NCBI GenBank assembly: GCA_022316685.1
Contig: JAKJHU010000652.1
Location: 1-64,000, forward strand
Length of the DNA stretch: 64,000 nucleotides
DNA from: Progne subis subis
Lineage: Eukaryota > Chordata > Aves > Passeriformes > Hirundinidae
Direction: 5' to 3'
The notes under the pieces were generated by a model. The model searched no databases. It was not told the origin of the DNA and saw only the letters and a list, made by a program, of their open reading frames with translations. Below are positions 47,110-59,476 of the stretch, piece by piece; position 1 is the stretch's first letter, and each line of letters begins with the position of its first letter. A program made the translations under genes and the position numbers.

Positions 47110-48370
47110 TCTCACCCCCAGGGAAGGAGAAGGAGCCCCTGGAGGAGCTGTACCAGGTGGGGCTGCTGCTGCTGGAGACAGCGAGGATGACATCAAGGAT
47201 GACAACCTCTTCCTCGACCTGTCCAGCACAAAGCTGGAGATGAGGAACTCTGATTCTGGAACCTTCTTCAAAGCCAGGCTCCACAGTGAATTTACAGATG
47301 AGTCCACACACAAGGGGATGCTCCCAGATTTGGGCATTGCACAGCCTGGCCAGGAACCAAAGGTTCCCCCTTTGCTGGGGCTGATGCAACTGATTTTCAG
47401 TGGGACTGCCAGGCTGCTTTGTGTCAGGGCTGGGGCCATGGGCTTGGGGTGGTTACAAAATGGGAGTCGGCTCCTGGCCCTGCCAACAGCCCCCACCCAC
47501 CACCGTGCCCTGGGCTGGGGCTGGGGCAGCCAGCCCGACACAAACAAACCCCCATGGCAGGAGCAGAGGTGGGACTCCAGCACCTGTGCACGGCTGCTTT
47601 GCTTTGCAGGCAAGGAAGGGCTTGGGCTGCTCCACTCCCCTTGTTTGCTTTGGGATCTCCATCACTTTTGGGGGGCAGTGCAGGGGGGAAGGGAGAAAGC
47701 ATGGGCTTCCCTCACCCGTGGGTGGGTTTTTCCCTAGCATGCAGGGGTTGGGCCTTCCTCAACCTGTGACTGACATAAAATCTTTATCCTTTCACTTGTT
47801 TCCCCTTTTTGTCTGTAATCTATTTTCCTTAATTTGTTGTTTGTTCTTCTAAAGGAAGCCTTCCAGGCAGTGTCCAGTCTGGATGGGGAAGTGCTTGGAC
47901 CAGCTGTGGCGTGGATGGCCGTGCCCTTGGAGAAGGCTGAGGACATCCTTTGGGAGCAGCTTTTCTTCCAGCGGTGGATGGTGTGAGGTGGGTCCCCATC
48001 TTCTTGGCATGGGTGGGATAAGAGCTTTTGGGAGGTGGCAGCGAGCACAGGAGCATCCTGCTCTGGGCAGCTGCTGAGGAGGTGGATGTGCCGTGGCTGG
48101 CTGCAGGCTGGGCACATGTCCTGCCCTCCTGCTCTGCTGCCAAAGGCGGCAATGATGGGCAGCTTTGGGCACCGCTTGAGCACGGCCAGCATGGCCTGGG
48201 CACCGCGGGTGGCTGGGACAAGGGCACAGGAGCCTTCAGCTGACGGGCGGTTTCTGCTTTCTCTCCTTGCAGCTGGGCTCTGCGGATGCTGAGGCTGCCC
48301 TGGGCTCTGCCAGGGCTCTGCTGGAGCTCAGCAGCGGGCCGGAATCAGCCAAAGAAGAAACGGTGTGACC
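47110..48370 (+). pseudogene. Decayed tandem Pim-like kinase paralogue
   Basis: Segments line up in order with the upstream kinase gene. The stretch 47,125-47,175 (EELYQVGLLLLE) matches the start of the N-lobe. Next, 47,188-47,300 matches the catalytic loop and DFG region but reads DDIKDDN and NSDSG where HRDIKPEN and DFGCG should be. The stretch 47,390-47,745 matches intron 3, 47,850-47,980 weakly matches exon 4, and 47,990-48,272 closely matches intron 4 up to its acceptor. Most of the N-lobe is deleted, the catalytic His/Arg and DFG Asp are gone, and the exon-3 donor GT is changed. It cannot encode an active kinase. The retained intron similarity shows it arose by tandem DNA duplication, not retrocopying. 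Confidence 0.65.
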
Positions 48371-48762
48371 TGCAGCAGAGACTTGCTTGAGCATTTTGGC
48401 AGTGCTGCTCAAGTTTGGAGAATGTACATCTCCAAGGGAAAACATGACATCCCCCCTAAATTAAACCTTTTCAATACCTTGTGAAATGAAATCAATCTAG
48501 GGTGACCCTAAATGACATTTTTCAGCATGCTCAAGCTGTAGCTCAGCCCTTCACTGAACAGTTCTCTCCCCCAGTTGCCTTTTACTTCTCAGCTGCTCCC
48601 TCCTTTCCCCCAGTGAGTTCCCAGCCCATCGCAGTCTCCGTCACACTGTTGCCTTCCTTGATGCCCCTCACCATGAGGGAGACCGAGTCCCAGGCTTAAG
48701 GACTCATGCTGTCCCTGGCTGAAGAACAGCAATGTCTCAGAGGTACAGTGGCATTTTAGTGT
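48371..48762. other. No gene seen; 3' flank of the Pim paralogue
   Basis: Contains an ATTAAA polyadenylation-like hexamer near 48,460 and ordinary sequence up to the start of duplication copy B. Confidence 0.45.
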
Positions 48763-49239
48763 CATTCAGAGCTGTTCTCCAGTCCTCAGCTCTCCTCACT
48801 GCTGACTTCCCTCTCCCTTTTCCTCATCATTCCCACAGGATGAGCTCTGTGAATCCCCCTGAGCCTCCCCTCTCTTCCCAGCTCACCCACCCAGCTCAGT
48901 TAGACTAAAGCTGGAGCTTCTTTGTCTCCTCTGGCACACACCAGTGCAGTCCCCTCTGCGCAGAGCCCAGCCCCAGAGCACAGCACACAGCAGTGCAGTC
49001 CTGGCTGGAGCAGCTGCCCTGCGCCCCTGGCTTGGCTGTTTGTGGCACCTAAATGCTCCCTGTTTCCAGCTCTGCCTGCAGGATGGCCCCAGGGCAGAGC
49101 CCAGCCGGGCTCCCACTGCATCCCCTGGAGCCTGGGGCAGACAGTGGTGCCAGAGCTGAGCTTCATGGGGAGCACCCAGAGCTGTGGCTTGCAGGCAGTG
49201 TTGGCAAGGGTTGTGTTCTCATGTCCTGCAGCTTGTGGG

Positions 49240-49560
49240 GAAAGGCTCTGTGTGTGCCAGGGGCTCTTGCATGTCTCTGTATCCATGGATAGAAGGGTCT
49301 GTGTGTGCCAGAGGCTCTTGCATGTCTCTGTATCCATGGATAGAAGGGTCTGTGTGTGCCAGTGGCTCTTGCATGTCTCTGTATCCATGGATAGAAGGGT
49401 CTGTGTGTGCCAGGGGCTCTTGGATGTCTCTATATCCATGGATAGAAGGGTCTGTGTGTGCCAGGGGCTCTTGGATGTCTCTCTATCCATGGATAGAAGG
49501 GTTTGTCTGTGCAAGGGTTTCCATAATGTCTTTGTCCTCATGGGTATGGAATGAACACTG
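49240..49560. repeat. 51-bp minisatellite (copy B, about 6 units)
   Basis: Same unit as 476-735 with one extra copy and internal sequence differences (for example AGAGGCTC and AGTGGCTC variants). Both strands remain open because of the 17-codon period. Confidence 0.92.
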
Positions 49561-51136
49561 AAAGTGTCAGTCACGTTGCTTGCACACTCCTTCCTTTCTG
49601 TACAAGACACATCAGTGCACATCCCCACGTATAGATATACTAAAAGGATAAGAATGGATAGAGATTTCCCACAGAGCTCTAACTTTGGCATAACTCACTT
49701 GTAAGCTGGTGGCCAGGGGATTTTTTTTTCCCAGCTCTCTGTGAATAGGTGTCCAAGAGCTGAAGGGAGCAGCATTCAGAAGCAGTTTCAGGATTTCCAG
49801 GAGGAAATGGAGCTGACAACCATCTGTGTAACTCACCATATTCATCAGGATGAGGTGCTGGTTCTTTAGGAATATGGCACAATGGATACTCAAAGGCTTG
49901 GGAAAATCCCAGCTCTCAGTGGATTTATGCTGTGATGGGTGCAGCAGAAACACTTGTTGTCTGCTCTGGGGGCACAAGGTCCAAGGATCTGCGGTGGCAG
50001 AAGGTGACCTGGGCTGGTGGCAGGTTAAGTCCTGTTTCATGACATTCAGAGGGGCACAGGACAAAGCCCCAAGCCCCCCACCCCCCTGATGAAGTCTTTG
50101 TGTTGCCGCACATCCTCGAGGAAAAGCTGCTGTCACACAATGCATTGGGATTTTGAAATTTCATTTACAATACTTTACATCCAAATTGCAAACTGTAATA
50201 TTTTTACAGTCAAGACACTGTCATGCACAATCCATCTTTCAGTTGCCTGTTGCTTCAACCACAATTTAAAATAACTCAATATTGGAAAAAAATCCCCAAA
50301 ATCTCTAAAGAAAGCAGATTATGGATCCTTGCCACCAGCACATTTACGAAGTAAGTAACTGAGTTCTCATTTCAAAATATCAGTTTTCCTTTTTCTTAAT
50401 CCAAAATTACAGAACAATTTTAACAATACATTTTGCAGCAGTTTTTTAGCTTTCATTTTTTCTGGGTTTTTTTGGTTTTGGTGGTTAGTTGCTGTTGTTT
50501 TTTGTTTTGTTTTGTTTTGTTTGTTTTGTTTTTATAGACAGAAAACACATCCTAAAAAAGTCATGTCCTCTGCTCGTGGTTCCTGTGTAGAGCAGCTGCC
50601 ATCCCACTGACTGAGCTGCTCACGCAGAGCCCGGCAGCTCCTGGCCCTGCAGGGCTGAGGCTTTTCCCACTGCTGGGCACAGACTGATGGAGCAGCACTG
50701 CTGAACACAGGACACACAGAGGGAGCAGAAGCAGCTGCCTTTGTCCACCTGAAGCTCCAAGGCCCAGACTGTGAGCAGACAGGGCTGGAAGAGACTGGCA
50801 GGCTCCCTGTTTGCTGTGCTGCCCCACTTGTGCCCGGCCCAGCTCTGTGGGAGGCAGAGGGAGAACAAGGGGCAGCTCCCTGCCAGCCCCAGCCCAGGGA
50901 CCCCTCCAGCCCCGGGCCTTGGGGCACTGTCAGCACCCGCTGCTCCAGCCACCGGCTTCTGCTGGCCCTGACAGCAACAACCAAATGGTGGCTGATCCCC
51001 AGGGAGCAGCAGCAGTGCCTGGATCTGATTCCCTCACTCTGGGCACGGCTGCACAAATGACCCCCACAGCAGCAGCAGCAGCACATGGAGCTGACTTTCA
51101 GCACAGCCCCTGTCACTGTTCCCTCCTGTGTGCACT
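49561..51136. other. No gene seen; duplicated sequence
   Basis: Counterpart of 736-2,553. It contains a TTTTG repeat at 50,498-50,535 and a shorter CAG run (about five) at 51,066-51,083. Frames are shadows. Confidence 0.5.
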
Positions 51137-52314
51137 GGTGTCACAGCAGCCTGAGGCACCTGGAGCCCTCAGAGCCAGCAGGGACTTGAGATGGCAGCCC
51201 TGGGCTCCTGTGGGTTGTGCAAGGAACAGAGGTGGGGGACTCCCTCTCCACGTGGAGCTTCCAGATGGAAAAGGCTGCTGTGAGCAGGCAGCTCCAAGGG
51301 CAGAGAAAGGAGGGTCTCGACCCCTGGATCTGTGCCAGTTCCACAGTGCTGGGCAGCAGCCCACCGCGCACAGGGGGCACAGAGGGCACAGCAAGAGGGA
51401 CAAAGCAGGCAAGGTCAGAGACTGGGAAGAGCCAGACCTGGGAGCAGGAACAGCCGCTTCATTGCACTCTTGGAGAAAGCTCTTGGCTGCTTCAAAGCAT
51501 GAAAGGCGGGAAGGGCAGAGAGGAGGCCACACCAAACAATGCTCCTGTTTTTCACAGCCTCCCCTCTCAGTGTCCCAGAAGGAATTGCATGAACTGTATT
51601 CTTCTCTGTGAGTTGTCTCGTTCAGTGTGAGCAGCTCAGCATCAGGAGCTGAAGGAGCTGAAGCCTTAGGCCTCAAGAGCTGAGCAAGAGGAAATGTTTT
51701 GAGCAAAGCAATGCTGCTAACATGGACCAGGCTGAATCCAGCAGATGGAATCCTGGAATTATGGAATCCTTTCTGTTGGGAAAGACCTCTGAGCTCATGG
51801 AGTCCAGCCGCTCACCCAGCAGTGTCAAGCCCAGCACTAAACCACGTCCCTCAAGTTCCAAGGCCTGGACAACAGGCCCTGAGTGAGGCCTGAACAACAG
51901 GCCCTGAGCCAAAGGAGACCTCTGGATGAACCTTCCAACCAAAGGTTATCTCTGTATCTGCTCATTAATGAAATATGCACGGTCATTAGAGCTGTGATAG
52001 GTGTATCCACTCACTAGTAAAACATGGATTGACATTTCTGTGTTTAGAAACTGGACAAGGCCATGAAATCTGACATCTGGCCTTGTCTGGGAGTTTAGGA
52101 TCAATGTCAACTCCCTTGGTTCCTCCTTGAGCCCTTGCCAGGCTTTAGGTGAAACCCCAGAGGAGAATGAAAGCAGATGTTCCTGCACTAGAAGTGCTGT
52201 CAGTTTGTTTATTCAGCACTGTCAGAGCTGGGCCCTCTCACAGCGAGGTTGGAGCCTCACCTGGGGCTGGAGGCACCTGCAGGAATTCCCAGTGTCCAGG
52301 AGTGGCTCTGCAGT
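51137..52314. other. Segment present only in copy B
   Basis: These 1,178 bases are absent from copy A, whose sequence joins directly at 2,554-2,555. The segment holds a short minus-strand CR1 3' fragment at about 51,751-51,865 and otherwise no supported gene; an open frame at 51,113-51,706 on the minus strand has no domain. Confidence 0.7.
51751..51865 (-). mobile_element. CR1 3'-end fragment
   Basis: The plus strand reads GGAATTATGGAATCC followed by a GTTGGGAAAGACCTCTGAG phrase, the typical reverse complement of a CR1 3' end. It is too short to contain coding sequence. Confidence 0.65.
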
Positions 52315-52549
52315 CCTTGGCTGGGACAGCTTCCCCCAGCTGATGTGTGGATGTGGGTGATGGGAAAGTCTGAGGGGACCTGGTGCTGTCTCTTTCTTAA
52401 TCACTGCAGGTAACCTTTGGTAGTGATGATTGGGTGCATTGCTGAGCTTCTCCTTTGCTGATTCTTTGCAGTTTTGCATGATAATAAACCACAGAATTCC
52501 TGAACTTTGTGTCTGTGTCTGTGGTGCTGACCCTGCTCACCAGCAGAAC

Positions 52550-52885
52550 AGACACTGCGGCCCCACAGAACCAAAGGTGCCGTGTGACACTGCGGGGCCT
52601 GGTGTGACCAAGGGTCAGTTGTGTCACTCTGTCACCAAGGACACCTCTCTGCCATTGCAGGAGCTCTTAGAACCGAGGGCCCATTGTGGCACTGCAGGAC
52701 CTCATGAAACCAAATGGACCATAGTGACGCTTGGTGGTCTCATGGAACCAGGATGAAATTGTTACATTGCAGGGGCCCAAGGAATCCTGCATCCATTTTT
52801 CCTCTTCATGGCCTCATGGAACCATGGAGGCCATTGTGACACTGCAGGGACCTGTATAACCAAAGGTCCATTGTTTTCCTCTGGC
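52550..52885 (-). repeat. Degenerate 42-bp-family repeat (copy B)
   Basis: Counterpart of 2,771-3,135, about eight irregular units. Confidence 0.65.
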
Positions 52886-53383
52886 TGGCACTGCAGAGTC
52901 CAGACTCTCCCTGCCCCTGTCCCAGCCCCAGAGAGCAGCAGAGTCAGGTCTGGCCCTGCAGCAGGGACTGGAGGCCATGGGGCTCAGGGACAGGGACTCT
53001 CTCTGCTTCCTGGAGATTTTCCTCCTGCAGGTGTTTCCCTGTGCCTGATCTCTCCCTGCCAGCACTCACAGACCCCAAATCTCTGTGCACTCTCCCTGGC
53101 CCTACAGAACCCTGCCTGTTTGCAGGGCACTGGCTGGGGGCAGGTTCTGTTTGCAGCTTGGAGAAAGGACAGGTCAGCCTCAGCCTGATGGGCCGTGATG
53201 CCGAGGCAACAAGATAATGCTTGAAACTGTGTAAAAAGCTGTAGCTGTGCAGAAAGAAATAGTTCCCTTGTAACAAGGAATGGGAATGAAGCTCTTTTTC
53301 AGAAATCAGCAAATTCATCAGAACAAGCTGTATTGGTTTGGCACGGCCTGGTTTTTGGCAGCAGGGGCACCACGGGTATCCAT

Positions 53384-53645
53384 GGGGGATGCAGAGATCC
53401 ACTCTCAGCCCATGGGGATCCATGGGGATGCAGAGATCCACTCTCAGCCCATGGGGATCCATGGGGATGCAGAGATGCACTCTCAGCCCATGGGGATCCA
53501 TGGGGATGCAGAGATCCACTCTCAGCCCATGGGGATCCATGGGGATGCAGAGATCCACTCTCAGCCCATGGGGATCCATGGGGATGCAGAGATCCACTCT
53601 CAGCCCATGGGGATCCATGGGGATGCAGAGATCCACCCACAGCCC
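53384..53645. repeat. 39-bp minisatellite (copy B, about 6-7 units)
   Basis: Same unit as 3,618-4,075, more homogeneous and about half as long. The flanking sequences on both sides align with copy A, so the difference is a true unit-number change. Confidence 0.93.
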
Positions 53646-56300
53646 CTGGGGAGGTGCCCATCCCAGAGGGGGTGGATGCCGGGATGAGGCTGTGATCCAG
53701 TGGGAGACCCGGTGGAGAGAGGGGGCCCTGCTTCCAGGCTGGAGCAGCCTGTCCTTGGAGGACTGCACCCCGTGGGAGGAGAGCCCCATGCTGCAGCAGT
53801 TTGGGAGGACTGTGTGCCCGTGGGAGGGACTCACGTTGCAGCAGGTGCGGTAGGGCTGCTGCTTGTGAGAGTGGACCCACGCTGGGGCAGTTCATGGAGA
53901 ACTGGATCCAGTGGGAGGGACTCCATGTCCACATGGGGGAAGGACTCCTCTCCCAGAGCACTAGAAGAAGATCTCTTGATGAAATGAAAAAACTCCCATG
54001 CCCTGTCTCTCTGTGCTGTCATGGGAAGGAGGGATGGGCTGGGTGGAAAAAAGGTGTTTTAAGGCTTTCTTTTACCTCTCATTATTCTCCTCTGATACTC
54101 CTCTGATTCTGTTAGTATTAAAATTCACTTTGCAACTTGAGCCTTTTTTGCATTTGAAGTATTTCTCCTAGTCCTTATCTCACTCATGAGGTGTTTGTTA
54201 ATATTTTTTTCCTTCTCTGCCCAGCTGTGGCAGGGGAGGATGAGTGAAGGACTCTTGTGGGTGCCTGGCAGCGGGCCAGTGTCCAACCATGACACAAAGT
54301 AACTGCAAACAGCTGACCCCTGGCTATTTGAGCAGGCAATCTTATAGAGCATTTGCAGGAAGCAGGGGTAATAAGTTCAAGCCCAGGAAGTCTTCTGAGC
54401 CTTCATCAAAACAACCACCAGGAGGGTGACGTGCACCCTTTGCACAGACCACGCATGTGCTACAAGGGCTTACATAAACATGTGATTAGAAAATATGTAC
54501 AATATGAAAGTTAGGAAAGTATTATGTGAACATTAAAAAAAAAAGTATCAAAGCTAATACTGTGTGAAGAACAGACAAGTGAGTGTGTGGTGGAGTTACC
54601 CACTCACTCCTGATGTCAAATAAACAAATACCTGCTCTAAAAGCCTTATAGTATGTGCTACTGATTTCTTGCCAAGTTTTCCTGGGGTTTTCTTTCCCAC
54701 CTCATTGCCTGCAAAGTTGGACATACCAGCAGGAATTCCCAGTTGCTGGGAGAGGCTCTTTAGTCCATGGCTATAAAAGCTTCCTCCAGCTGATGTGTGG
54801 AACCAAGGAGATCATTCTGACAATGCAGGAACTCTTATAATCAAGGGTCCATTGTTTTCCTCTCCCTGCCCCAGCCCTGCAGAGCAGCCCAGACCTGTCT
54901 GGCCCTGCAGCAGGAACTGGAGGCACTGGAGGTCAGGGACAGCCACTCTGTGTCTGGAATGCTCAGGACATGCTCAGCTCAGGCAGCTCGTGCAGCCCCA
55001 GGGCCAGCCCCGCTGCCCAGCACAGCAGCACAGAGTTACCCCGGGGCTCCTCAGGCAGCTCCTGCTGCCCCAGGGACAGGGCAGCCTCTTGCCAGGGCTC
55101 CTCTGCACAGCCACGGGCTCCTGCTCTGCTCCTGGCACATGCCAGCTGCCCACAGAGCCTTTGCCAGGGGAACACGTCTGTGCTGGCCTGAGCAGCCATT
55201 GCTGCAGCCCCTGCCCTGCTGCCCACAGCCCCGAGCTGGGGCTGCTGCTCTGCAGAGCACGGGGGCTGTGCTGCCCGGGGCCCTGGGCTGCCTCTGCTGG
55301 GCTCTGCTGCTCAGGCTGGGAGACAGAGGCAGCTGATGCTGCTCCCTGCACTGACCCCCTCGCACACAGGCTCTGCTGGGGCCATGGAGGCTGCTCAGAG
55401 GTGCCTGCCTTGTTCCAGGGCTGCCCCATGGCCTTGGGGCTGCCCTGCATCCTCCTGGGGAAGTTCCCTGAGGGTCAGACCAGCCCGTGCCCAGACTCCT
55501 TTCCCTGTGCCTGCTGTGTCCCCTGGGGCTGCAGAGCTCTCCTGGCTCACAGCACACATTCAGTCCTTGATCTCGGGGTGAGCCCACCCTGGCCAGGCCT
55601 GTGCCCAGGGAGCTCCACTCCCTGCTGATCCCTGGCACACACTGTCCCTGCAGGTGCCCTGTGTTCTCCTGGCAGCTCCCAAGGCCCTCCAGACAAACTT
55701 TCCCCTGCCATCAGCCCTGGCACCAGCTGCAGAGCCCCAGCCAGGGTCAGCACAGACCATTCCCCATCTGATGGGCCCTGGCCACCAACAAGCAGAACCT
55801 GAGCCAGCCCTGAGTGCCCTGAAGGCCACACTGGGACCCTGATCTCACCCCACTGAGCCCTGGGAGAACAAGGAACACAAGGAGCCTCTTCAGAGTCTGT
55901 TCCTTGGGCCTGTTCCTGAGAGGGACTCTGCAGGGAGAGCAAAGCCTTCCTGCCCTGCCCTCAGGAGATCCCTTTGCTGCTGCAGCTGCTGTGCTGGAGC
56001 CCAGCTGTGTCCCAGCAGTGCCCATGGCCTGTCCCTGCCTGTGGGCACAGCACGGACATGCAGCAGCACAGTGACCAAGCTGCCAGAGCACTCGGGCCTG
56101 ACAGCCACAGCAGGGCTGGGAAGGAGAGGCTGGAGTTGGGAAGAGCAGATGTGGGAAGAGCCAGGGCCATTGTCCCTGGCTGTGCTGCTGTGCTGGGAGT
56201 CTCTTCCCTCCACCGCTGCTCACAGGCACTGCCCCTGCAGAGACAGAGAAGGGCTGAGGGAACATCTTGGACACACAGGGCAGAGCAGGACACTTGCTCC
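53646..56300. other. No gene seen; duplicated GC-rich block
   Basis: Counterpart of 4,076-6,720, including the LTR-like piece (about 54,225-54,710) and the long GC-rich block with unsupported frames up to 277 codons. Confidence 0.5.
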
Positions 56301-56509
56301 TTACTGTCTCTGGTGTAGCAATATTGTGAAACATTATCAAAAGTTAAAAAAAAAAAAAAAGGAAAAATGGACTACACCAAATAGAATAAGAAAAAAAGAC
56401 ACATGGCACAGAGCAGTCCTGGCCTGGAATGAGTTCCATTCTGAATGCTATGCAGAAACAAAGGGGCACTCAATTGTTTCTGAATAGCACAGAGTGGTCA
56501 TATTCCTCA

Positions 56510-56612
56510 GGCCATCCTCACGCTCCTGGTTCCTCAGGCTCTAGATGAGGGGGTTCAGTGTTGGAGGCACCAGCGAGTACAGAAGTGACAGTGCCAGATC
56601 CAGGGATGGGCA
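56510..56612 (-). pseudogene. Olfactory receptor C-terminal fragment (TM7 region)
   Basis: On the minus strand this reads the OR14-type end: LDLALS, LYSLVPPTLNPLI, a TAG stop in place of the NPLIYS tyrosine, then SLRNQE. Only about 34 codons are left and the rest of the receptor is absent. It lies in the segment missing from copy A. Confidence 0.75.
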
Positions 56613-57186
56613 CCAGGGTGGCACAGGTGACCTTTAGGCTTTGCAGGGCCCAGGCACAAGGGCAGTGCCCGAGTCAGGGCTGAGCTCACACTCTGTGGGC
56701 TGGGGCAGAGCCCAGGCAGAAATCAGCCCCTGCCCCAGCAGCTCTGCAGTGCTGGCCACCAGGCCGGGTTGCCAAGGGAGGCTTCTGGCCATGGCCTGCA
56801 GGGAGCTGCTGCTGCCAAGGTGCCTTTGGTGTCCCAGGCTCTCCTGGCACAGCTCCCAGCACTCTGCACTTGTGCCCGAGGCCTTCACTGTGCTGGGGCT
56901 GGCCTGGGGCTTTTCCTGCAGCGGGACCTGGCCTGGCCATGGCACAGGAAAGGCAGTTCCTGCTGGAGCAGGAGGCTCTGCCTGCAATGGGCTCAGACAA
57001 CTCCAACAAGGCTCTGTTTGCAGAGACCCCAGTGGGAAATGAAGAAGGGGGGGTCATGCTTCTTTTGGGGTGAATAATGCTGAAAGCAGCCTGACTCCTC
57101 CATCCCCAAGTTCAACATCCTGAGAGGGAGCTGATGCTGTGGCAGAGCTGGAAAAATTCCCAGAGTGTAGAAATGCTTCCTCCCGC
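56613..57186. other. No gene seen; GC-rich sequence
   Basis: Part of the copy-B-only segment between the OR fragment and a solo LTR. Frames on both strands (to 133 codons) have no domain. Confidence 0.5.
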
Positions 57187-57705
57187 TGTTGCTGAGGACT
57201 CCAGAACGGTGTGGATGAATGTAGACGAGAGATCTCTAAAGTTGGGTTTTAGAAGAATAGGTTTATTGTATGGGACATGAGGCCTTGCTCAGAGCTGCCA
57301 GGCACAGTTGTAGCATGGCCTTGGAAGGTGGGGGAAGTGGGAGATAAGGGAATTCCAAGAGGCAGATGCAAGAGGCAAGAGAGAGGAGCAAAGGAGAAGA
57401 GAACAAAGAGACAAGAGAGAGAAGAAACAGAAGAAGGGAGGCCCACTCTCGCAGCCCCCTGCTAAGGGGTCTCGAGGTGGGCTGTAACAGGCTTGTGCCA
57501 GTGGGGTTACAGATACTTGATACTTCAGGGGGGGTTACATGTGTGGGATGAATCATACATAGGGGATTGTTTTTGCAGGCACCTAGTAGCTAGGACATCT
57601 CAAACATCAAAACTTACTTTCAATTCTATCTCAGTTACAGGTTTCACATTCTCAGAACCTAAGCAATCATATTTTTAGGGCTTTCTGGGTTCATCCTTCC
57701 CAACA
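57187..57705 (-). mobile_element. Probable solo LTR
   Basis: 519 bases starting TGTTG and ending CAACA, a perfect 5-base inverted repeat. On the minus strand AATAAA (57,262-57,267) lies about 75 bases before the 3' end, as in an LTR. A purine-rich stretch spans 57,360-57,440. No target duplication is evident and no viral genes adjoin. It lies inside the segment absent from copy A. Confidence 0.55.
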
Positions 57706-59476
57706 CCAGAGAAAGGAACAACGAAGTGACACCACTGAGAGCTTCTGCAGAGCTGCTGAGCTGGCACAGCCTGGGCACATCTGACTGACAGGTCAGCACT
57801 TGAGACTAGAAAAGCTCTCTCCCAAATTTTAACTGCAGCATCTCCTGACAGTTCCATTCTTGGTGGGGTATTTAGATTCCTCCCTGGAAAAGGGGCGCCC
57901 CTCAGGGTCACTGCCTGAGGCTGAACTAAAGAGATTTGCTCACGATCATTGGTGTGGGGGAGTGACACCCATCTCTACTTAATAACTGGTTTTATTTTAA
58001 TACAATTGCTTCAAAATTGCTTCCTAGAACACTATATTAAAATAGGTGTTACACCTCCTATTACTGTGGAGTAAGTAAACAAAACCTTTTTGTTTAATCA
58101 TGATCATAATCAGTCATATCTATATGTGCACAAATACTTCTGGTTTGCCATCCCTAATGTTGTGGGACAAAGTTGTACAACAGGTTCAATCCACCTGTCT
58201 AATCCTTTACACAGAAATCTTTAACAAAGTCTGGGGCTGGGATTGGATCCAGTAAGTCCCAGGATCCTCTCACAGAAAGAGTTTGTAAAGCCTGGTTTGG
58301 GGAGCTTGGGGGTATGATTGCGGTGTTGGGGGTCCTTTCTGCACCTTGTGACCCAACAGGAACTTGTTTAATAACCTTTGCCTGAAGCTGCCACTCTGCC
58401 CATGACAGGAACCCCTGTGAGTGTCTGTGACATCCCGGCTTTTTGGCAGCCTGGACACTCCTGGGATGTCCCCATGGAGCCCTGTGAGTGTCTGTGACCT
58501 CGCTGTTCTTTAGGAGCACAGGGATGTCACCACTGGACTCCTGCCACCGCCTGGGACAAATTGGCTCCTTGGCAGCGTAGAGACACCTCTGTTGTCACTG
58601 TGCAGCCCTGTGACTGTCTGTCACCTCATGACCCTTAGGAAGATTAAGGACCCCTGGGATGTCACCATGGAACCCCTGTGAATGAGTGTGGCCAAACATC
58701 TTCAGGAGCCCAGAGACCCCTCAGAAGCCACCACGGAGCCCCTGTGCCTGCACACGAGTTTATAGTCCTTTAGCAGGTGGAAACCCCTGGAATGCATTCA
58801 ATTTAAATAGATTACTCTACTGAGCAATCTATTAGAATCTATTTGGAATAGATTCCTTTGCTCTGCTGAGGATGGTTACTCAGCAGCTTGGAGGTTCCCC
58901 GATGAATTTTAGTTCTCCAGAGACTTGTTCAGTTCTTCAGTTCTTCAGTTCAGGAATTCAGTGCCAAAGGCTCATTAATATTCCAAACACCCTAAACAAG
59001 ACAAGCCCCTGGGAATAATTTAATTTAATTTAAATTCTTCAGTTCTTCTGTGGTTAATTGTACAGATTTCAGAAGTGTATTCAAAGAACATATACTCTAT
59101 CTCATAGAAATGTAAAGGATTTTTGTCCAATTTAGTTTATTTCCCTGTTTATAGATTGGTATCAGCAATTTCCAGTTGATACTGATCCCCAGCACCTCCC
59201 CATGCAGTCTGAACTGATATGAGAATCAAGACCCTTCATGGCTGAATAATTTAATTTCAAGTCTTCAATTCCTCTATGGTTAATTGTACACATTTCACAA
59301 GTGTATTCAAAGGAAATATACTATATCTTTAAAAAAAGCAGGGAGATTTTTGTCCTATTAATTTTCTTTTCTTGTTCATGGATTGATATCACCAATATCC
59401 AGTTGATATTGATCCTGAGCACCTCCTCGTGCACTCTGAATAAATATGAAAATCAAGACCCTTCATGGCTGACAAT
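57706..59476. other. No gene seen; AT-rich tail of copy B with a local duplication
   Basis: Matches 6,745-7,935 from about 57,940. The stretch 59,005-59,240 is repeated at 59,245-59,476 (shared GTGTATTCAAAG and TTGATATC phrases), whereas copy A has it once. Confidence 0.6.

Larger units (their letters stand above)
48763..59476 (+). repeat. Segmental duplication, copy B
   Basis: Counterpart of 1-7,935 in the same orientation. It has extra sequence at 51,137-52,314 and about 56,300-57,935. It ends at 59,476, where the shared tail (ATCAAGACCCTTCATGGCTG, 59,451-59,470) runs into retroviral gag sequence. Its last 240 bases are themselves a local duplicate of 59,005-59,240. No intact gene lies within. 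Confidence 0.9.

Noticed and set aside
48900..49691. 263-codon minus-strand frame over the 51-bp minisatellite
   Set aside because: Explained by a repeat period divisible by three; no initiation or domain evidence.
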